Positions 37,271 through 47,930 of a DNA stretch of 64,000 nucleotides are shown here, in pieces (position 1 is the first letter of the stretch; each line of letters begins with the position of its first letter). The notes beneath the pieces are model-generated. The model made no database searches. It was not told where the DNA came from and saw only the letters and a program-made list of their open reading frames with translations. The position numbers were made by a program, and so were the translations under genes. Source of the stretch: Cytobacillus horneckiae (GTDB lineage: Bacteria; Bacillota; Bacilli; Bacillales; Cytobacillaceae); the NCBI RefSeq assembly GCF_002835735.1, contig NZ_PISD01000011.1, forward strand, positions 1 through 64,000. The letters run 5' to 3'.

Positions 37271-37365
37271 GACAGCCTCCATTAAAAAAATATATTGAAA
37301 CCCCACATTTCGAAGTTTTGAGTATCTCCAGTAGCTATTAATCATGAAATAGCCGTTTACTGCAG

Positions 37366-38199
37366 TTATTTATACCAGAAATGAAAAGAGGATAGTTTCC
37401 CGAATAAGAAAAAATTAATCATAACGACTAAAAATGAAGCGACATTCCATAATGCGAGTGATTTACCGCTCATTCCTCTTCCAACTTTGAGGTACAAATA
37501 AATACTGTAAAGGGTAAGAACAAGTATCGACCCCAACACTTTAGAGTCAAGCCAAATCATCGCCGGCAGTTTAATATAAGCCCATTGTATACCTAGAATT
37601 AAGCTAATTACCAGCATTGGTACTCCGATTATGTTTAATACATAGGACATATGCTCTAGCTTTGAAAGGTCCGCAATCCTCAACAGTCTTGAGCCCCACT
37701 TCTTCCTTTTCAGCAAATCATACTGTATTAAATAGAGCAGAGAAAAGACAAATGACAGTGAAAAGGCGCCGTAAGATAATATCGCTACTGTAATGTGGAA
37801 AAATAATAATTCAGACATCAACCTGCTTGCTAATACTTCCGATTCAATTTGCATCGGAGCAAAAGTATGCAATGCCATGATGAAAAAACCAAGAACATTA
37901 GCAAAGAATACAATAAAATCTACCTTCATTAGCCTGTTGATTACTAGTGAAAATGTAATCAGGACCCATGCATAAAAATATAATCCTTCAAAAATTGTCA
38001 GGACTGGGAATCGACCAGTTTTCATCATATATAAAACTAAAAAAACGGTTTGTAATCCCCACACAAATGCAAGTAACCAGAAGGCAACTCTATTTGCCTT
38101 CCGGTTACTTGTTAAGAAGTCGATAAAATATAGTAAGACACTTAATGCATATAGAACCACTGTTAATTCATGCAAACGTGTCATATAGATTTCGAACAT
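37366..38199 (-). CDS. hemX: HemX, membrane protein of the hem operon
   Basis: Integral membrane protein that lowers the cellular level of glutamyl-tRNA reductase in B. subtilis. It belongs to the cytochrome c assembly protein (CcmC/CcsA-like) family. About eight hydrophobic segments are visible, among them [52 protein letters not shown] and [17 protein letters not shown], with the [15 protein letters not shown] region near the C-terminus. 277 residues. It lies between hemA and hemC, as in B. subtilis. Confidence 0.93.
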   Translation of the reverse strand: MFEIYMTRLHELTVVLYALSVLLYFIDFLTSNRKANRVAFWLLAFVWGLQTVFLVLYMMKTGRFPVLTIFEGLYFYAWVLITFSLVINRLMKVDFIVFFANVLGFFIMALHTFAPMQIESEVLASRLMSELLFFHITVAILSYGAFSLSFVFSLLYLIQYDLLKRKKWGSRLLRIADLSKLEHMSYVLNIIGVPMLVISLILGIQWAYIKLPAMIWLDSKVLGSILVLTLYSIYLYLKVGRGMSGKSLALWNVASFLVVMINFFLFGKLSSFHFWYK

Positions 38200-38213
38200 G
38201 GACAGTACCCCTT

Positions 38214-39554
38214 TTATGATTGAAAGGAAGCCTGGCGCGCTTTTGCAGTCGAGTGTTTACCTTGATCTTGATTGGTCTGCTGCGCTGCAACTAAATCTTC
38301 TATATTAAAGATTTTTACGAAAAGGTCTAAAGCGTTATCAGCATCCTTTTGTCCTGCAAGTTCCTTCGCCTGCAAGATAGGATCCTTCAACATTTGATTG
38401 ACAATGCTTTTCGTATGCTTGCTTAATACCTTTTTATCACGATCACTCAAGTGCGGCAGCTTTCTTTCGATACTAGTCATTGTTTCAGCTTGAATCGCAA
38501 GCGCTTTCTCACGTAATGCAGATATGACAGGTACTACTCCTAATAAATTTAACCACTGTTTAAATTCTAGTATTTCTACTTCGATCATGAGCTGAATTTT
38601 TTCGGCAGCTTTTTTACGCTCTTGCAGGTTTGCTTCAACAATCCCTTCAAGGTCATCAATATCGTATAAGAAAACACTTTCTAAATCAGCCAGCAATGGG
38701 TCAAGATCTCGAGGGACAGCAATATCAACCATAAATAATGGCTTTCCTTTACGCATCTTTTCAACGTCAGCCATCATTTCTTTTGTTACCATATAATTTT
38801 TGGCGCCGGTTGAACTTATCACAATATCTGCTTCAATTAAAGCACATTGAAGCTCCTGTAAAAGTTTTGCTTGTCCTTCATAACGAGCAGCCAAATCTTT
38901 GGCTTTCTCAAATGTACGATTAATTACTGTAACTCTCGCCCCATTTGAATGCAAATTTTGAATCGCAAGCTCTCCCATTTTGCCTGCTCCTAGAATTAGG
39001 ACTTGTTTATTCTCAATTGAACCGAAAATTTTCTTTGCAAGCTCCACAGCTGCATAGCTGACAGACACAGCATTCGCGCCAATATCAGTTTCAGAATGCG
39101 CTCTTTTACCTAATGTCACGGCTTGTTTGAATAAATGATTAAATATAGTTCCGGTTGTGTTTTCAAGCTGCGCCTGTAGGAAACTTGTCCGAACCTGACC
39201 AAGAATTTGCGTTTCACCAAGCACCATTGAATTTAAGCCGCAGCTTACTTTAAATAAATGCTCAATTGCACCCTCTTGCTCATAAATAAACAAGAATGGA
39301 GAAAATTCACTTTGCTCTATATTAAACCATTTTGATAAAAATTCTTTAATATAGTATCGCCCTGTATGCAGCTGGTCTACAACCGCAAAAATCTCAGTAC
39401 GATTACATGTAGATAAAATGACATTTTCTAAGATGCTTTTCTTCTGTTGCAACGCCTGCATTGCTTCACCAAGCTGAGACGGCTCAAATGTTAACCGTTC
39501 TCTTATTTCTACAGGGGCAGTTTTATAATTTAGACCAACGACCACTATATGCAT
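38214..39554 (-). CDS. hemA: Glutamyl-tRNA reductase
   Basis: NADPH-dependent reduction of glutamyl-tRNA to glutamate-1-semialdehyde, the first and regulated step of haem synthesis. The catalytic cysteine is in [35 protein letters not shown] is the substrate-site signature; [17 protein letters not shown] is the NADPH fold; the C-terminal dimerisation helix is present. An in-frame start 6 codons upstream is rejected: ATG at 39554 gives [19 protein letters not shown], with GGGGGG upstream. First gene of the operon, with a PerR-type box 166 nt upstream. Confidence 0.97.
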   Translation of the reverse strand: MHIVVVGLNYKTAPVEIRERLTFEPSQLGEAMQALQQKKSILENVILSTCNRTEIFAVVDQLHTGRYYIKEFLSKWFNIEQSEFSPFLFIYEQEGAIEHLFKVSCGLNSMVLGETQILGQVRTSFLQAQLENTTGTIFNHLFKQAVTLGKRAHSETDIGANAVSVSYAAVELAKKIFGSIENKQVLILGAGKMGELAIQNLHSNGARVTVINRTFEKAKDLAARYEGQAKLLQELQCALIEADIVISSTGAKNYMVTKEMMADVEKMRKGKPLFMVDIAVPRDLDPLLADLESVFLYDIDDLEGIVEANLQERKKAAEKIQLMIEVEILEFKQWLNLLGVVPVISALREKALAIQAETMTSIERKLPHLSDRDKKVLSKHTKSIVNQMLKDPILQAKELAGQKDADNALDLFVKIFNIEDLVAAQQTNQDQGKHSTAKARQASFQS

Positions 39555-39719
39555 TTTAAATAGACCCCCCAAATAAATTGCATAATCTTATAAGACCATT
39601 ATATCATTAGCTCATAATGCTTTGATGCAAAAATGTGAACAGATAATGAACACATATGTTAATATTAGAACAACTTCGTGTTCACTCACTTAGCATGCTA
39701 AATTAAAAGCACACCTTGA

Positions 39720-39734
39720 TTATAACTATTATAA
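39720..39734. promoter_or_regulatory. PerR-type box upstream of hemA
   Basis: TTATAACTATTATAA matches the PerR consensus TTATAATNATTATAA at 13 of 14 defined positions. It lies in the divergent region between hemA and the plus-strand gene at 39824. The hemA operon is a known PerR target in B. subtilis. TATAAT-like -10 elements on the minus strand overlap the box. Fur-type boxes are similar, so PerR rests on this context. Confidence 0.75.
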
Positions 39735-39823
39735 TTTAATATTTATTTTAAAAATACTCCCTTATGTACCTTAACAAAAAATGATGACAGTTTCAAGTGA
39801 ACCTTTCTGGAAGTGGTGTATAA

Positions 39824-40309
39824 ATGAAAAAACAGCGAATTTTCCCTGGAGTCGTACTTATTGGTTTTGGTTTGTACTTTTTATTACAGCAAGCAAATAT
39901 AGAAAGCTTGAAGCCATTTTTCACCTGGCCGACCCTTCTGCTCATTCTCGGTCTGGCATTTCTTATTCAGGCATATATCGGACGTGATTACGATGCGATA
40001 CTGCCTGGTGTTGTTTTGGCTGGTTTCGGCCTGCATTTTTTAATCGTCCATCGCCTTGCCATTTGGCCGGATCATATTGGAATATTCATTCTAATTATTT
40101 CACTCGGCTTCTTACTTCGTCACTTAAAAACAGGCAATGGCCTTTTCCAAGGAATGTTATTCTTATTATTAGCCGTTATGCTGCTATTTTATGACAAAAT
40201 CTTTTCGTCTCTCGGTGAATTTGGTAAAAGCGTTTCTTACATATGGAATTTCTGGCCGATATTATTCATATTAATCGGTTTCTATTTTCTCATTTCTAAA
40301 AAAAGATAG
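39824..40309 (+). CDS. LiaF/LiaI-like transmembrane protein (DUF5668 type)
   Basis: A 161-residue membrane protein with about six hydrophobic segments (FPGVVLIGFGLYFLLQQ, WPTLLLILGLAFLIQAYIG, LPGVVLAGFGLHFLIVH, IGIFILIISLGFLLRHL, MLFLLLAVMLLFYDKIF, WPILFILIGFYFLI). The repeated F/LPGVVLxGFGLxFLL unit and the WPxLLILxG turns are typical of the LiaI-LiaF-like domain found in envelope-stress proteins. Function unknown. It is monocistronic, divergent from hemA, with AAGTGGTG before the ATG and a strong terminator after it. Confidence 0.8.
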   Translation: MKKQRIFPGVVLIGFGLYFLLQQANIESLKPFFTWPTLLLILGLAFLIQAYIGRDYDAILPGVVLAGFGLHFLIVHRLAIWPDHIGIFILIISLGFLLRHLKTGNGLFQGMLFLLLAVMLLFYDKIFSSLGEFGKSVSYIWNFWPILFILIGFYFLISKKR

Positions 40310-40360
40310 CAATATCAAAAGTTGCTCAGATATACTTTAGTTTTTTAGAAAGATTAATGA

Positions 40361-40390
40361 AGGGAATGATTCAAGATCATTCCCTTTTTA
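40361..40390. terminator. Bidirectional terminator between converging genes
   Basis: AGGGAATGAT and ATCATTCCCT form a perfect 10-bp stem with a 5-nt loop, followed by TTTTT on the plus strand. It separates the plus-strand membrane protein gene from the minus-strand ABC transporter gene. Confidence 0.8.
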
Positions 40391-40394
40391 CATA

Positions 40395-41132
40395 TTATAG
40401 TACTGAATCAAGAAAGTTCTTCGTTCTTTCTTCTTTCGGATGGTTAAATAGCTGTTCTGGATGCCCTACTTCAACGATGCGCCCATCGTGCATATACACA
40501 GCCCAATCAGCTACTTCGCGCGCAAAGCCCATTTCATGTGTAACAACAATCATCGTCATGCCCTCTTCAGCAAGCTCCTTCATCGTTGCGAGCACCTCAC
40601 CAACTAATTCCGGATCAAGCGCCGAAGTCGGTTCGTCGAAAAGCATAATATCCGGCTTCATTGCGAGCGACCTCGCGATTGCAACACGCTGCTTTTGCCC
40701 GCCGGAAAGCTTAGAAGGGTATACATCCTTTTTGTCCGATAAACCGACTTTTTCAAGCAATGCTAATGCATCTTTTTCCGCTTGTGCTTTAGGAACCTTT
40801 TTTACATAAATTGGGGCTTCCATTACATTTTCAATGACCGTTTTATGAGGGAATAAATGAAAATGCTGAAAGACCATGCCAACCTTTTGCCTTACTTCGT
40901 TTAAATCATGCGTTTCCTTTTCCACTTGACTGCCTTCAAAGGTGATGATGCCGCTATCCTTAATTTCTAAAAAATTTAAACATCTCAGCAATGTGCTCTT
41001 CCCAGAACCACTTGCTCCAATTAAACAAACAACATCGCTTTCCTTTACAGTCATATCAATATCCTTTAAAACATGTAAATCCCCAAACGATTTATTTAGT
41101 TTGTCAACTTGTATCATAATCGAATCACTCAT
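40395..41132 (-). CDS. Polar amino acid ABC transporter, ATP-binding protein
   Basis: ATPase of a PAAT-family importer. Walker [20 protein letters not shown]-loop [17 protein letters not shown], signature [19 protein letters not shown], Walker [20 protein letters not shown] and the H-loop [14 protein letters not shown] are complete. The frame runs 15 codons upstream into the permease 3' end, but ATG at 41132 follows AAGGAAG by 6 nt. 245 residues. Last gene of the transporter operon (binding protein, permease, ATPase). Confidence 0.94.
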   Translation of the reverse strand: MSDSIMIQVDKLNKSFGDLHVLKDIDMTVKESDVVCLIGASGSGKSTLLRCLNFLEIKDSGIITFEGSQVEKETHDLNEVRQKVGMVFQHFHLFPHKTVIENVMEAPIYVKKVPKAQAEKDALALLEKVGLSDKKDVYPSKLSGGQKQRVAIARSLAMKPDIMLFDEPTSALDPELVGEVLATMKELAEEGMTMIVVTHEMGFAREVADWAVYMHDGRIVEVGHPEQLFNHPKEERTKNFLDSVL

Positions 41133-41148
41133 TATTCTCTTCCTTTCA

Positions 41149-41796
41149 TCAATCGCTGCTCGCCATTCTTTTTTCAATTATACTAACGATAATTGAGAAG
41201 AAGAGGACAAGAACAAGATAATAAACGGCAACAATTAGTAAGTAGCTCATGTAGTCATATTTAATCGACCCTTGTGTCGTTGCAATATTGAATAATTCAT
41301 ACACGCCAACAAAGGATGCAAGAGATGAATCTTTCAATGCAATAATAAATTGGTTACCAAGCGGCGGCAGTGCTCTTCTGCTTGCTTGTGGGAGAATAAT
41401 TCTACGCATTGAAAGACCTGCACTCATCCCTAAAGAACGACCGGCTTCCATTTGTCCATTATCAATCGATTGTATTGCTCCTCTAAAAATTTCTGCAATG
41501 TATGCACCATTATGAAAGGCTAAACCTAACACGACCGACCAAAACCCAGAAATATTTAATGAAGTGAGTCCAAAGTAGAAAATGAAGATTTGCACTACAA
41601 GAGGGGTACCTCTTACAAGAAAGATATAAAGGTCTGCAATCCATTCTAATATTTTCACCTTTGAAATCTTAAGAAAAGCGAAGAAAAGCCCGATAAAAAT
41701 CGCTATAAATATTGAAACAATTGTTAATTGAAAGGTTAGGAGCATCCCTTTTAAAAATATTGGATAGGTGTCTATAAACTTTGTCAGTAAATCCAT
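41149..41796 (-). CDS. Polar amino acid ABC transporter, permease
   Basis: Inner-membrane subunit of the same importer. The 215 residues carry about five hydrophobic segments ([40 protein letters not shown]) and the HisM-type coupling loop [20 protein letters not shown] followed by [20 protein letters not shown]. Its partner ATPase starts 16 nt downstream. Confidence 0.93.
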   Translation of the reverse strand: MDLLTKFIDTYPIFLKGMLLTFQLTIVSIFIAIFIGLFFAFLKISKVKILEWIADLYIFLVRGTPLVVQIFIFYFGLTSLNISGFWSVVLGLAFHNGAYIAEIFRGAIQSIDNGQMEAGRSLGMSAGLSMRRIILPQASRRALPPLGNQFIIALKDSSLASFVGVYELFNIATTQGSIKYDYMSYLLIVAVYYLVLVLFFSIIVSIIEKRMASSD

Positions 41797-41925
41797 GGTT
41801 CCTCCTCATTGGCATTAGTTTAGATCTTTTCGTTTTTGTTCTGAGCTTAAGTAGAGTTTGCTACTCTCTTGCCGCAATGCTCATCTCCAGTAGGAGCTGT
41901 ATATTATCTCTTCTAATAAAATCAG

Positions 41926-41959
41926 GGGCGAATGCACGCTAATCTTCGTGTGCATTCGC
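41926..41959 (-). promoter_or_regulatory. Intercistronic hairpin between binding protein and permease genes
   Basis: A perfect 11-bp stem (GGCGAATGCAC with GTGCATTCGCC, 12-nt loop) right after the binding protein gene, followed on the minus strand by CCTGATTTTATTAG. The T run is weak, so it probably acts as a partial terminator or 3' stabiliser that favours the binding protein over the membrane parts. Confidence 0.6.
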
Positions 41960-41967
41960 CGCCGAGT

Positions 41968-42750
41968 TTATTCTGAATCTGGATCAACAGTAATATCTTC
42001 GCCGATATATTTTTTGCTGATTTCAGCTAAAGTACCGTCTTCATGCAATTTCTCTAATGCAGCATTAATTTTCTCTAGCAATTCTTCATTTTCTTTGGCA
42101 ACTGCGATCGCTTGCTCGCTTTTACCTAATAATTCTTTTCCTTCAATCTTAAATCCAGCGCCTATCGCCTCTTTGCCAGTAATGAAATCTGTAATAACTG
42201 CATCATGCTTTCCATTAGCTAATGCCTCTAAAGCAACAACATCACTATCATAAAACATAATATTATCTGTCACATCAGAAACTGTATCCGCATAAGTCGT
42301 TCCTTTTGCAACAGCCACCTCTTTACTTTTAAGATCATCGAGTGTTTCAATATTGCTGTCTGGTCTCACATAGATTTGCGGACCTGAATAATAATATGGA
42401 GTTGAAAAGTTTACCGCTTCTAAACGCTCTTCAGTAATCGTATGACTTGCTACTGCAGCATCAAAACGTCCCGATTTGACACCTTCTACTATTCCACCAA
42501 ACTTAAATTGGTGCTGAACTGGCTCAAGACCAAGCTCAGCAGCAACTGCTTCGCCTACTTCAATATCGAAGCCGGTCATCGTACCATCAGCTTGCATTAC
42601 GCTGAACGGATTAAACTCGCCTGATGATGCATATGTAAATTTACCTTCATCCACTAGCTTCATTCCATCACCACTTGAAGCATCTGAACCACACGCAGCC
42701 AGAACAGCAATTGAAGCCGCTACAACTAAACCTTTAACCAACTTTTTCAC
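41968..42750 (-). CDS. Amino acid ABC transporter substrate-binding lipoprotein
   Basis: Family 3 solute-binding protein. The signal peptide ends in a lipobox (VLAACGSD) with C20 as lipidated residue. GFDIEVGEAVAAELGLEPVQ, GRFDAAVASHTITEERLEAV, FSTPYYYSGPQIYV and LHEDGTLAEISKKYIGEDI are typical of polar or sulfur amino acid binders. Which amino acid is bound cannot be read from sequence; the FSTPYYYSGPQI type occurs in cystine and glutamine binders. GTG start with GAGGGGG 11 nt upstream. First gene of the importer operon. Confidence 0.92.
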   Translation of the reverse strand: MKKLVKGLVVAASIAVLAACGSDASSGDGMKLVDEGKFTYASSGEFNPFSVMQADGTMTGFDIEVGEAVAAELGLEPVQHQFKFGGIVEGVKSGRFDAAVASHTITEERLEAVNFSTPYYYSGPQIYVRPDSNIETLDDLKSKEVAVAKGTTYADTVSDVTDNIMFYDSDVVALEALANGKHDAVITDFITGKEAIGAGFKIEGKELLGKSEQAIAVAKENEELLEKINAALEKLHEDGTLAEISKKYIGEDITVDPDSE

Positions 42751-43018
42751 TAGTCTAATATCCCCCTCATTTTTTCTTTTTTATATACGCTTTCAACCTT
42801 ACCATTCATAAAGACTATTCTCAAAATTCATATTTTATGATAATTAATGGTATACAAGTGTATAGTTGAGTTTGATGAACCGATATATGCCATCCTCCTA
42901 ATTAAGCCGCTATCCTCTCCTATTCTTGCGATTCCTATCAAAATTGCATGAACAAATCTCAATATTAGCAATTTTTATCATTTTCGATAATTTCAGCCTA
43001 TAGTCTATATTCCCTAAA
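42751..43018. other. Upstream region of the ABC transporter operon with CodY-like box
   Basis: No gene. AATTTTGAGAATAGT on the minus strand (42814-42828) matches the CodY consensus AATTTTCWGAAAATT with three differences, about 65 nt before the binding protein start, which would fit nutrient control of amino acid uptake. No clear sigma-A pair was resolved. Confidence 0.35.
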
Positions 43019-43065
43019 TAAAAAAAGTAAAACCACATTACCTAATTAGGCAATGTGGTTTTACT
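43018..43065 (-). terminator. Terminator after engB
   Basis: A long stem (AGTAAAACCACATTACC with GGCAATGTGGTTTTACT, one mismatch, 6-nt loop) followed by a T run on the minus strand ends lonA-engB. Confidence 0.9.
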
Positions 43066-43068
43066 AAA

Positions 43069-43653
43069 TTAATTCATATAGCTTTTTAATGCCGCCCAAG
43101 CTTCTTCTTTTCCTTTTCCAGTTTCTGAAGAGAATAAAATAAGCTGGTCATCAGCATCTAATTCCAATGTTTCTTTAACAACTTTCACATGCTTCTGCCA
43201 TTTTGATTTCGGAATTTTATCCGCTTTCGTCGCAACAACCACACATGGAATATGATAATGCTTTAAAAAGTCGTACATCATCACATCATCGCTCGTTGGC
43301 TGATGGCGGACATCAATAATAAGAACCACTGCTTTAAGCTGTTCTCTTTTTGTTAAATATGTCTCGATCATTTTACCCCATGCTTCGCGTTCCTTTTTAG
43401 AAACCTTTGCATAGCCGTAACCAGGCACGTCAACAAAATGTAAAATTTCATTGATTATATAAAAGTTTAATGTTTGTGTTTTTCCCGGCTTAGAAGAGAT
43501 TCTGGCTAATCCTCTTCGATTTAGCATTTTATTGATAAAAGACGATTTCCCGACATTCGACCTGCCTGCAAGTGCAAATTCAGGCAAGTCTCCTTCAGGG
43601 TATTGGTCCGGTTTAACTGCACTGATGACAATTTCTGAGCTCGTTACCTTCAT
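43069..43653 (-). CDS. engB: Ribosome biogenesis GTPase EngB (YsxC)
   Basis: Essential GTPase for late 50S assembly. G1 is [19 protein letters not shown], the switch I threonine lies in [13 protein letters not shown]3 is [19 protein letters not shown]4 is VATKADK, and G5 is in [16 protein letters not shown]. 194 residues, family standard. Start overlaps the lonA stop by 4 nt, so it is coupled to lonA, as in B. subtilis. Confidence 0.97.
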   Translation of the reverse strand: MKVTSSEIVISAVKPDQYPEGDLPEFALAGRSNVGKSSFINKMLNRRGLARISSKPGKTQTLNFYIINEILHFVDVPGYGYAKVSKKEREAWGKMIETYLTKREQLKAVVLIIDVRHQPTSDDVMMYDFLKHYHIPCVVVATKADKIPKSKWQKHVKVVKETLELDADDQLILFSSETGKGKEEAWAALKSYMN

Positions 43654-45977
43654 GCGTCAGCACCGCCAATCAACGCGTGCTTTAACACCTCGTCCACATG
43701 TGATACTAAAACAAAGTCCAATTCCTCGCGAATGCTTTCAGGGATATCATCTATATCCTTTTCATTGTCCTTCGGTAAAATAATTTTTGTAAGGCCTGCT
43801 CGATGTGCACTTAAAGACTTCTCTTTTAAGCCACCGATAGGCAGTACACGGCCTCTTAAAGTTACTTCACCAGTCATTCCAACTTCTTTTCTAATCGGCT
43901 TGCCTGTGAGTGCTGATACTAATGCAGTTGTCATTGTAATACCAGCAGACGGTCCGTCTTTAGGTACGGCTCCTTCTGGCACGTGAATATGAATGTCATA
44001 TTTTTCATGAAAGTTTTCATCTATATTTAAGTCTTTCGCTTTTGAACGAACATAACTAAATGCAGCTTGTGCAGATTCCTTCATCACATCACCGAGTTTT
44101 CCGGTAAGGACAAGCTTTCCTTTTCCAGGTGATAGTGATACTTCAATTTGCAAAGTGTCTCCACCGACTGTCGTATAAGCTAAACCTGTCGCAATCCCGA
44201 CTTGGTCCTCTAGCTCAGCCTGTCCGTAGCGAAACTTGCGCTTACCTAAAAATTCTTCGATGTTTTTGTCGGTAATAACCACGCGTTTCTTTTCACCGGA
44301 AACAATGATTTTTGCCGTTTTTCTGCAGATGGTTGCCAATTGGCGCTCCAATCCCCTAACACCTGCTTCTCTCGTATAATAACGGACAATGGATTGAATT
44401 CCATCTTCTCTAATCTGCAGCTGAGCTTTTGATAATCCATGCTCCTTAATTTGCTTTTGCAAAAGGTGATCTTTTGCGATATGGATTTTTTCCTGCTCCG
44501 TATACCCCGCAATTGAGATAATCTCCATACGGTCTAATAATGGTCCAGGAATAGTGCTTAAATTATTTGCAGTGGCAATAAACATTACGTTTGATAAATC
44601 ATATGTTTCTTCAATATAGTGGTCGCTAAAATTATGATTTTGCTCAGGATCCAATACTTCCAGCATTGCAGATGATGGATCGCCTCGGAAGTCGCTTGAC
44701 ATTTTATCAATTTCATCCAGCAAAAAGACCGGATTCACCGTGCCCGCACGCTTCATTCCCTGAATAATTCGTCCTGGCATGGCCCCTACATATGTTCTTC
44801 TATGACCGCGGATTTCAGATTCATCCCTCACTCCGCCGAGAGAAATTCTGACAAAGTTTCTATTTAGCGAGCTGGCAATTGATTTAGCAAGACTTGTTTT
44901 ACCTACCCCTGGAGGTCCGGCAAGACAAAGGATCGGACCTTTTAAGGAGTTAGTGAGCTTTTGTACGGCCAAATATTCAAGCACACGCTCTTTTACCTTT
45001 TCAAGCCCATAATGATCTTGATTTAAAATTCTTTCTGCTTTTAGAATATTTAAATCATCCTTTGTTTCCTTTGACCACGGCAGGGCAATGAGCCAGTCGA
45101 TATAATTTCGGATAACAGAGCTCTCTGCTGAACTGGATGGCACTTTTTCATAGCGGTTTAATTCTTTTAATGCTGTTTCTTCCACATGCTCCGGCATGTC
45201 CGCTTCTTCAATCTTTGCTTTCAGCTCTGCGATTTCTCCAGTTTTCCCTTCCTTCTCGCCGAGCTCAGATTGTATCGCCTTCATTTGCTCACGCAAATAA
45301 TATTCCTTTTGCGTTCTCTCCATTGATTTTTTTACACGCTGTCCGATTTTCTTCTCAAGACTTAACACTTCTTTTTCATTATGAATGATTTCAATGACTT
45401 CATTCATTCTATCCTTAATATCAATCGTCTCAAGAATATCCTGTTTTTCCTTTAGCTTCAGTGGTAAATGTGAAGCAACGATATCTGCAAGTCTCCCTGG
45501 CTCCTCGATATCAACAACAGAAGTATAAGTTTCAGCTGATATCTTTTTAGACACTTTTATGTACTGCTCAAAATATTCAAGTAATGTGCGCATAAGAGCT
45601 TGGGCTTCTACATCTTTTGACTCAGACTCCTCATGAACCTTAACCTTAACGGAAAAATGCTGGTCATCATCCAAAAACTCGATGATTTCAGCTCTCTTTA
45701 GCCCTTCAACTAATACGCGAATTGTGCCATTAGGGAGCTTTAGCATTTGCTTAACGCGGGTAAGAGTTCCCATATGGTACAGATCATCTTCGTTAGGCTC
45801 ATCTATAGAAATGTCCTTTTGAGTTGTTAAGAATATTAAATGGTCATCTACCATTGCTTTTTCAAGTGCTTGTACCGATTTTTCGCGGCCAACATCTAAA
45901 TGAAGCACCATTGTCGGATACACAAGCAATCCTCGAAGCGGCAGGAGGGGGACGATGATCTCTTTCTTATTCGTCAT
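43650..45977 (-). CDS. lonA: ATP-dependent Lon protease LonA
   Basis: Hexameric AAA+ serine protease that degrades damaged and regulatory proteins. The N-terminal substrate domain ([20 protein letters not shown]) is followed by a coiled coil, the AAA+ module (Walker [19 protein letters not shown], Walker [11 protein letters not shown]) and the protease domain with the catalytic serine in [12 protein letters not shown] and the lysine about 43 residues later in [14 protein letters not shown]. 775 residues. GGAGGTG lies 7 nt before the ATG. Confidence 0.98.
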   Translation of the reverse strand: MTNKKEIIVPLLPLRGLLVYPTMVLHLDVGREKSVQALEKAMVDDHLIFLTTQKDISIDEPNEDDLYHMGTLTRVKQMLKLPNGTIRVLVEGLKRAEIIEFLDDDQHFSVKVKVHEESESKDVEAQALMRTLLEYFEQYIKVSKKISAETYTSVVDIEEPGRLADIVASHLPLKLKEKQDILETIDIKDRMNEVIEIIHNEKEVLSLEKKIGQRVKKSMERTQKEYYLREQMKAIQSELGEKEGKTGEIAELKAKIEEADMPEHVEETALKELNRYEKVPSSSAESSVIRNYIDWLIALPWSKETKDDLNILKAERILNQDHYGLEKVKERVLEYLAVQKLTNSLKGPILCLAGPPGVGKTSLAKSIASSLNRNFVRISLGGVRDESEIRGHRRTYVGAMPGRIIQGMKRAGTVNPVFLLDEIDKMSSDFRGDPSSAMLEVLDPEQNHNFSDHYIEETYDLSNVMFIATANNLSTIPGPLLDRMEIISIAGYTEQEKIHIAKDHLLQKQIKEHGLSKAQLQIREDGIQSIVRYYTREAGVRGLERQLATICRKTAKIIVSGEKKRVVITDKNIEEFLGKRKFRYGQAELEDQVGIATGLAYTTVGGDTLQIEVSLSPGKGKLVLTGKLGDVMKESAQAAFSYVRSKAKDLNIDENFHEKYDIHIHVPEGAVPKDGPSAGITMTTALVSALTGKPIRKEVGMTGEVTLRGRVLPIGGLKEKSLSAHRAGLTKIILPKDNEKDIDDIPESIREELDFVLVSHVDEVLKHALIGGADA

Positions 45978-46023
45978 TCACTTGCACCTCCAAATGCATT
46001 TCTTTTCATAATTTCTTTGTACA

Positions 46024-46052
46024 ATTCTATCTTATTTACCTCATAGTGTCGA
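46024..46052 (-). promoter_or_regulatory. Sigma-A promoter of lonA
   Basis: TCGACA (46047-46052) and TAGAAT (46024-46029) on the minus strand are 17 nt apart, each with five of six consensus bases, 46 nt before the lonA start. Confidence 0.7.
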
Positions 46053-46143
46053 CTTTTTTAGACTATTATTGTCCTAAACAACATTAGTATCGAGACTTTT
46101 GCGAGAAATTATGTTATATTATCGTTATTTTTTGATTAGAAAT

Positions 46144-46178
46144 GAAAAACTCCGGCTTGGCTATGCCGAAGTTTTCTA
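46144..46178 (-). terminator. Terminator after lonB
   Basis: AAAACTTCGGC and GCCGGAGTTTT (one G-T pair) form an 11-bp stem followed by TTC and a T-rich tract on the minus strand. Confidence 0.75.
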
Positions 46179-46180
46179 TT

Positions 46181-47863
46181 TTACATACTTTCTTTTTTTG
46201 CTAATTTTATTGAAGCTGATTCAAGCGGAGATGTTAAAGGTTGTTCACTTTGATATTCTTTCAATAAAGCCAAATCAAAAACCTCATGAAGGTGACTAAC
46301 AGGAATGATTTTAATGCCATCAATTTCATTGAGAATAGATTGCATATTTTCCTGAGGAATGATGACAGTTTTTGCGCCGGCTTTTTTTGCCGCTTTCACT
46401 TTTGGATAAACTCCGCCAATCGGCTTTACAGTCCCGTGAATACTAATTTCTCCTGTCATTGCAACTGTGTGATCAACCGGATGCTTAAAAATAGCAGAGT
46501 AAATTCCCGTTGCCATTGCGATCCCTGCAGACGGGCCATCGACTGGACCTCCGCCTGGAAAGTTCACGTGAATATCATAATCGTCAGCCGGTACCCCCAT
46601 AGATCGGAGGACAGTAATGACGTTTTCAATTGATCCTCTCGCCATACTTTTCCGGCGAATGGATTTTCCTTGGTTGCCGATATTTTCTTCCTCAACAATA
46701 CCTGTAATATTAATGCTGCCTTTTTCCTTAGCCGGAATGACGGTTACTTCAATTTCCAACAGAGCACCTGAATTAGGCCCATGCACAGCGAGACCATTGA
46801 CAAGCCCCACTGTAGCAGCTTCGCCTATTTTCCTTTCCATTCGCGGAGTAAGCTGACTCGATTGAATCACCCATTCAATATCCTCATCTTTTATATAGTC
46901 TCTTTCCTCTTGAATCGCTAAACCTGCAGAAATTTGTATCATGTTAACTGATTCCCGACCATTCCTAGCATAGGAAGCTAATGTATGCAATCCATGATCA
47001 CTTATTTTCAAATTAACCTTATCCGCTGCCTTTTTTGCAACATCTTCAATTTCCTCTTCAGTCAATTCACGAAAAAACACTTCCATGCAACGCGACCGAA
47101 TTGCCGGTGGAAGTTCACTCGGTGTTCTCGTTGTAGCCCCGACTAGACGGAAATCAGCCGGCAATCCGTTTTTGAAGATATCATGAATATGCGTGGGTAT
47201 TTGCATGTTTTCCTCATTATAATATGCACTTTCTAAAAACACCTTGCGATCTTCCAATACTTTTAACAGCTTATTCAACTGAATTGAATGCAGCTCTCCT
47301 ATTTCATCAATGAAGAGAACACCTCCATGAGCATTCGTGACCGCCCCTTGCTTAGGCTGCGGAATTCCCGCTTGCCCCATTGCTCCTGCTCCTTGATAAA
47401 TCGGGTCATGCACAGATCCAATTAACGGATCTGCTATTCCTCTTTCATCAAACCTCGCAGTAGTGGCATCAAGCTCTATAAACACAGAGGATGGACGAAA
47501 AGGAGATTTTTGATTTTTTTTCGCCTCCTCTAACACAAGCCTTGCTGCTGCAGTTTTCCCTACTCCTGGAGGACCATATATAATAACATGCTGTGGATTT
47601 GGACCGCATAATGCTGCCTTTAAAGATTTTATTCCATCTTCCTGACCAACAATATCAGCAAACGTAGTCGGCCTTACTCTTTCTGATAAAGGCTCCGACA
47701 ATTTAATTGATCTCATTTTCTTTAATTGATCCATTTCTTTTCGTGATTCACGATCAATGGAAACCTTCTGTGTTCGCTGGCTTTTAAGCAAATTCCAAAA
47801 GTATAATCCGATAATGATCCCAAAAAATAATTGTACAAATAACGCAATTCCGGTCCAACTCAT
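46181..47863 (-). CDS. lonB: LonB protease, membrane-anchored forespore Lon
   Basis: Lon-like AAA+ protease that in B. subtilis acts in the forespore. One N-terminal membrane segment (IALFVQLFFGIIIGLYFW) replaces the LonA substrate domain. Walker A is [20 protein letters not shown], Walker B GGVLFIDEIGELHSI, and the catalytic serine lies in GGPVDGPSAGIAMATGIYS with a following GGVYPKVKAAKKAG lysine region. 560 residues. AGGAGGG lies 6 nt before the ATG. A close sigma-F promoter match upstream supports forespore expression. Confidence 0.96.
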   Translation of the reverse strand: MSWTGIALFVQLFFGIIIGLYFWNLLKSQRTQKVSIDRESRKEMDQLKKMRSIKLSEPLSERVRPTTFADIVGQEDGIKSLKAALCGPNPQHVIIYGPPGVGKTAAARLVLEEAKKNQKSPFRPSSVFIELDATTARFDERGIADPLIGSVHDPIYQGAGAMGQAGIPQPKQGAVTNAHGGVLFIDEIGELHSIQLNKLLKVLEDRKVFLESAYYNEENMQIPTHIHDIFKNGLPADFRLVGATTRTPSELPPAIRSRCMEVFFRELTEEEIEDVAKKAADKVNLKISDHGLHTLASYARNGRESVNMIQISAGLAIQEERDYIKDEDIEWVIQSSQLTPRMERKIGEAATVGLVNGLAVHGPNSGALLEIEVTVIPAKEKGSINITGIVEEENIGNQGKSIRRKSMARGSIENVITVLRSMGVPADDYDIHVNFPGGGPVDGPSAGIAMATGIYSAIFKHPVDHTVAMTGEISIHGTVKPIGGVYPKVKAAKKAGAKTVIIPQENMQSILNEIDGIKIIPVSHLHEVFDLALLKEYQSEQPLTSPLESASIKLAKKESM

Positions 47864-47900
47864 AGTTTTCCCTCCTGAACTTTTTCATGATGTTAAGAGA

Positions 47901-47930
47901 TAGTATCTCCTTCAAAAAGTTGGAATAAAC
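47901..47930 (-). promoter_or_regulatory. Sigma-F promoter of lonB
   Basis: On the minus strand GTTTA (47926-47930), a 15-nt spacer, then GGAGATACTA (47901-47910). All defined positions of the sigma-F consensus (GYWTA, 15 nt, GGNRANANTW) match. It lies 37 nt before the lonB start. Confidence 0.8.

Noticed and set aside
40357-40809. 150-codon plus-strand frame opposite the ABC ATPase
   Set aside because: Antisense to the Walker B and signature region of a clear ATPase and begins inside a terminator.
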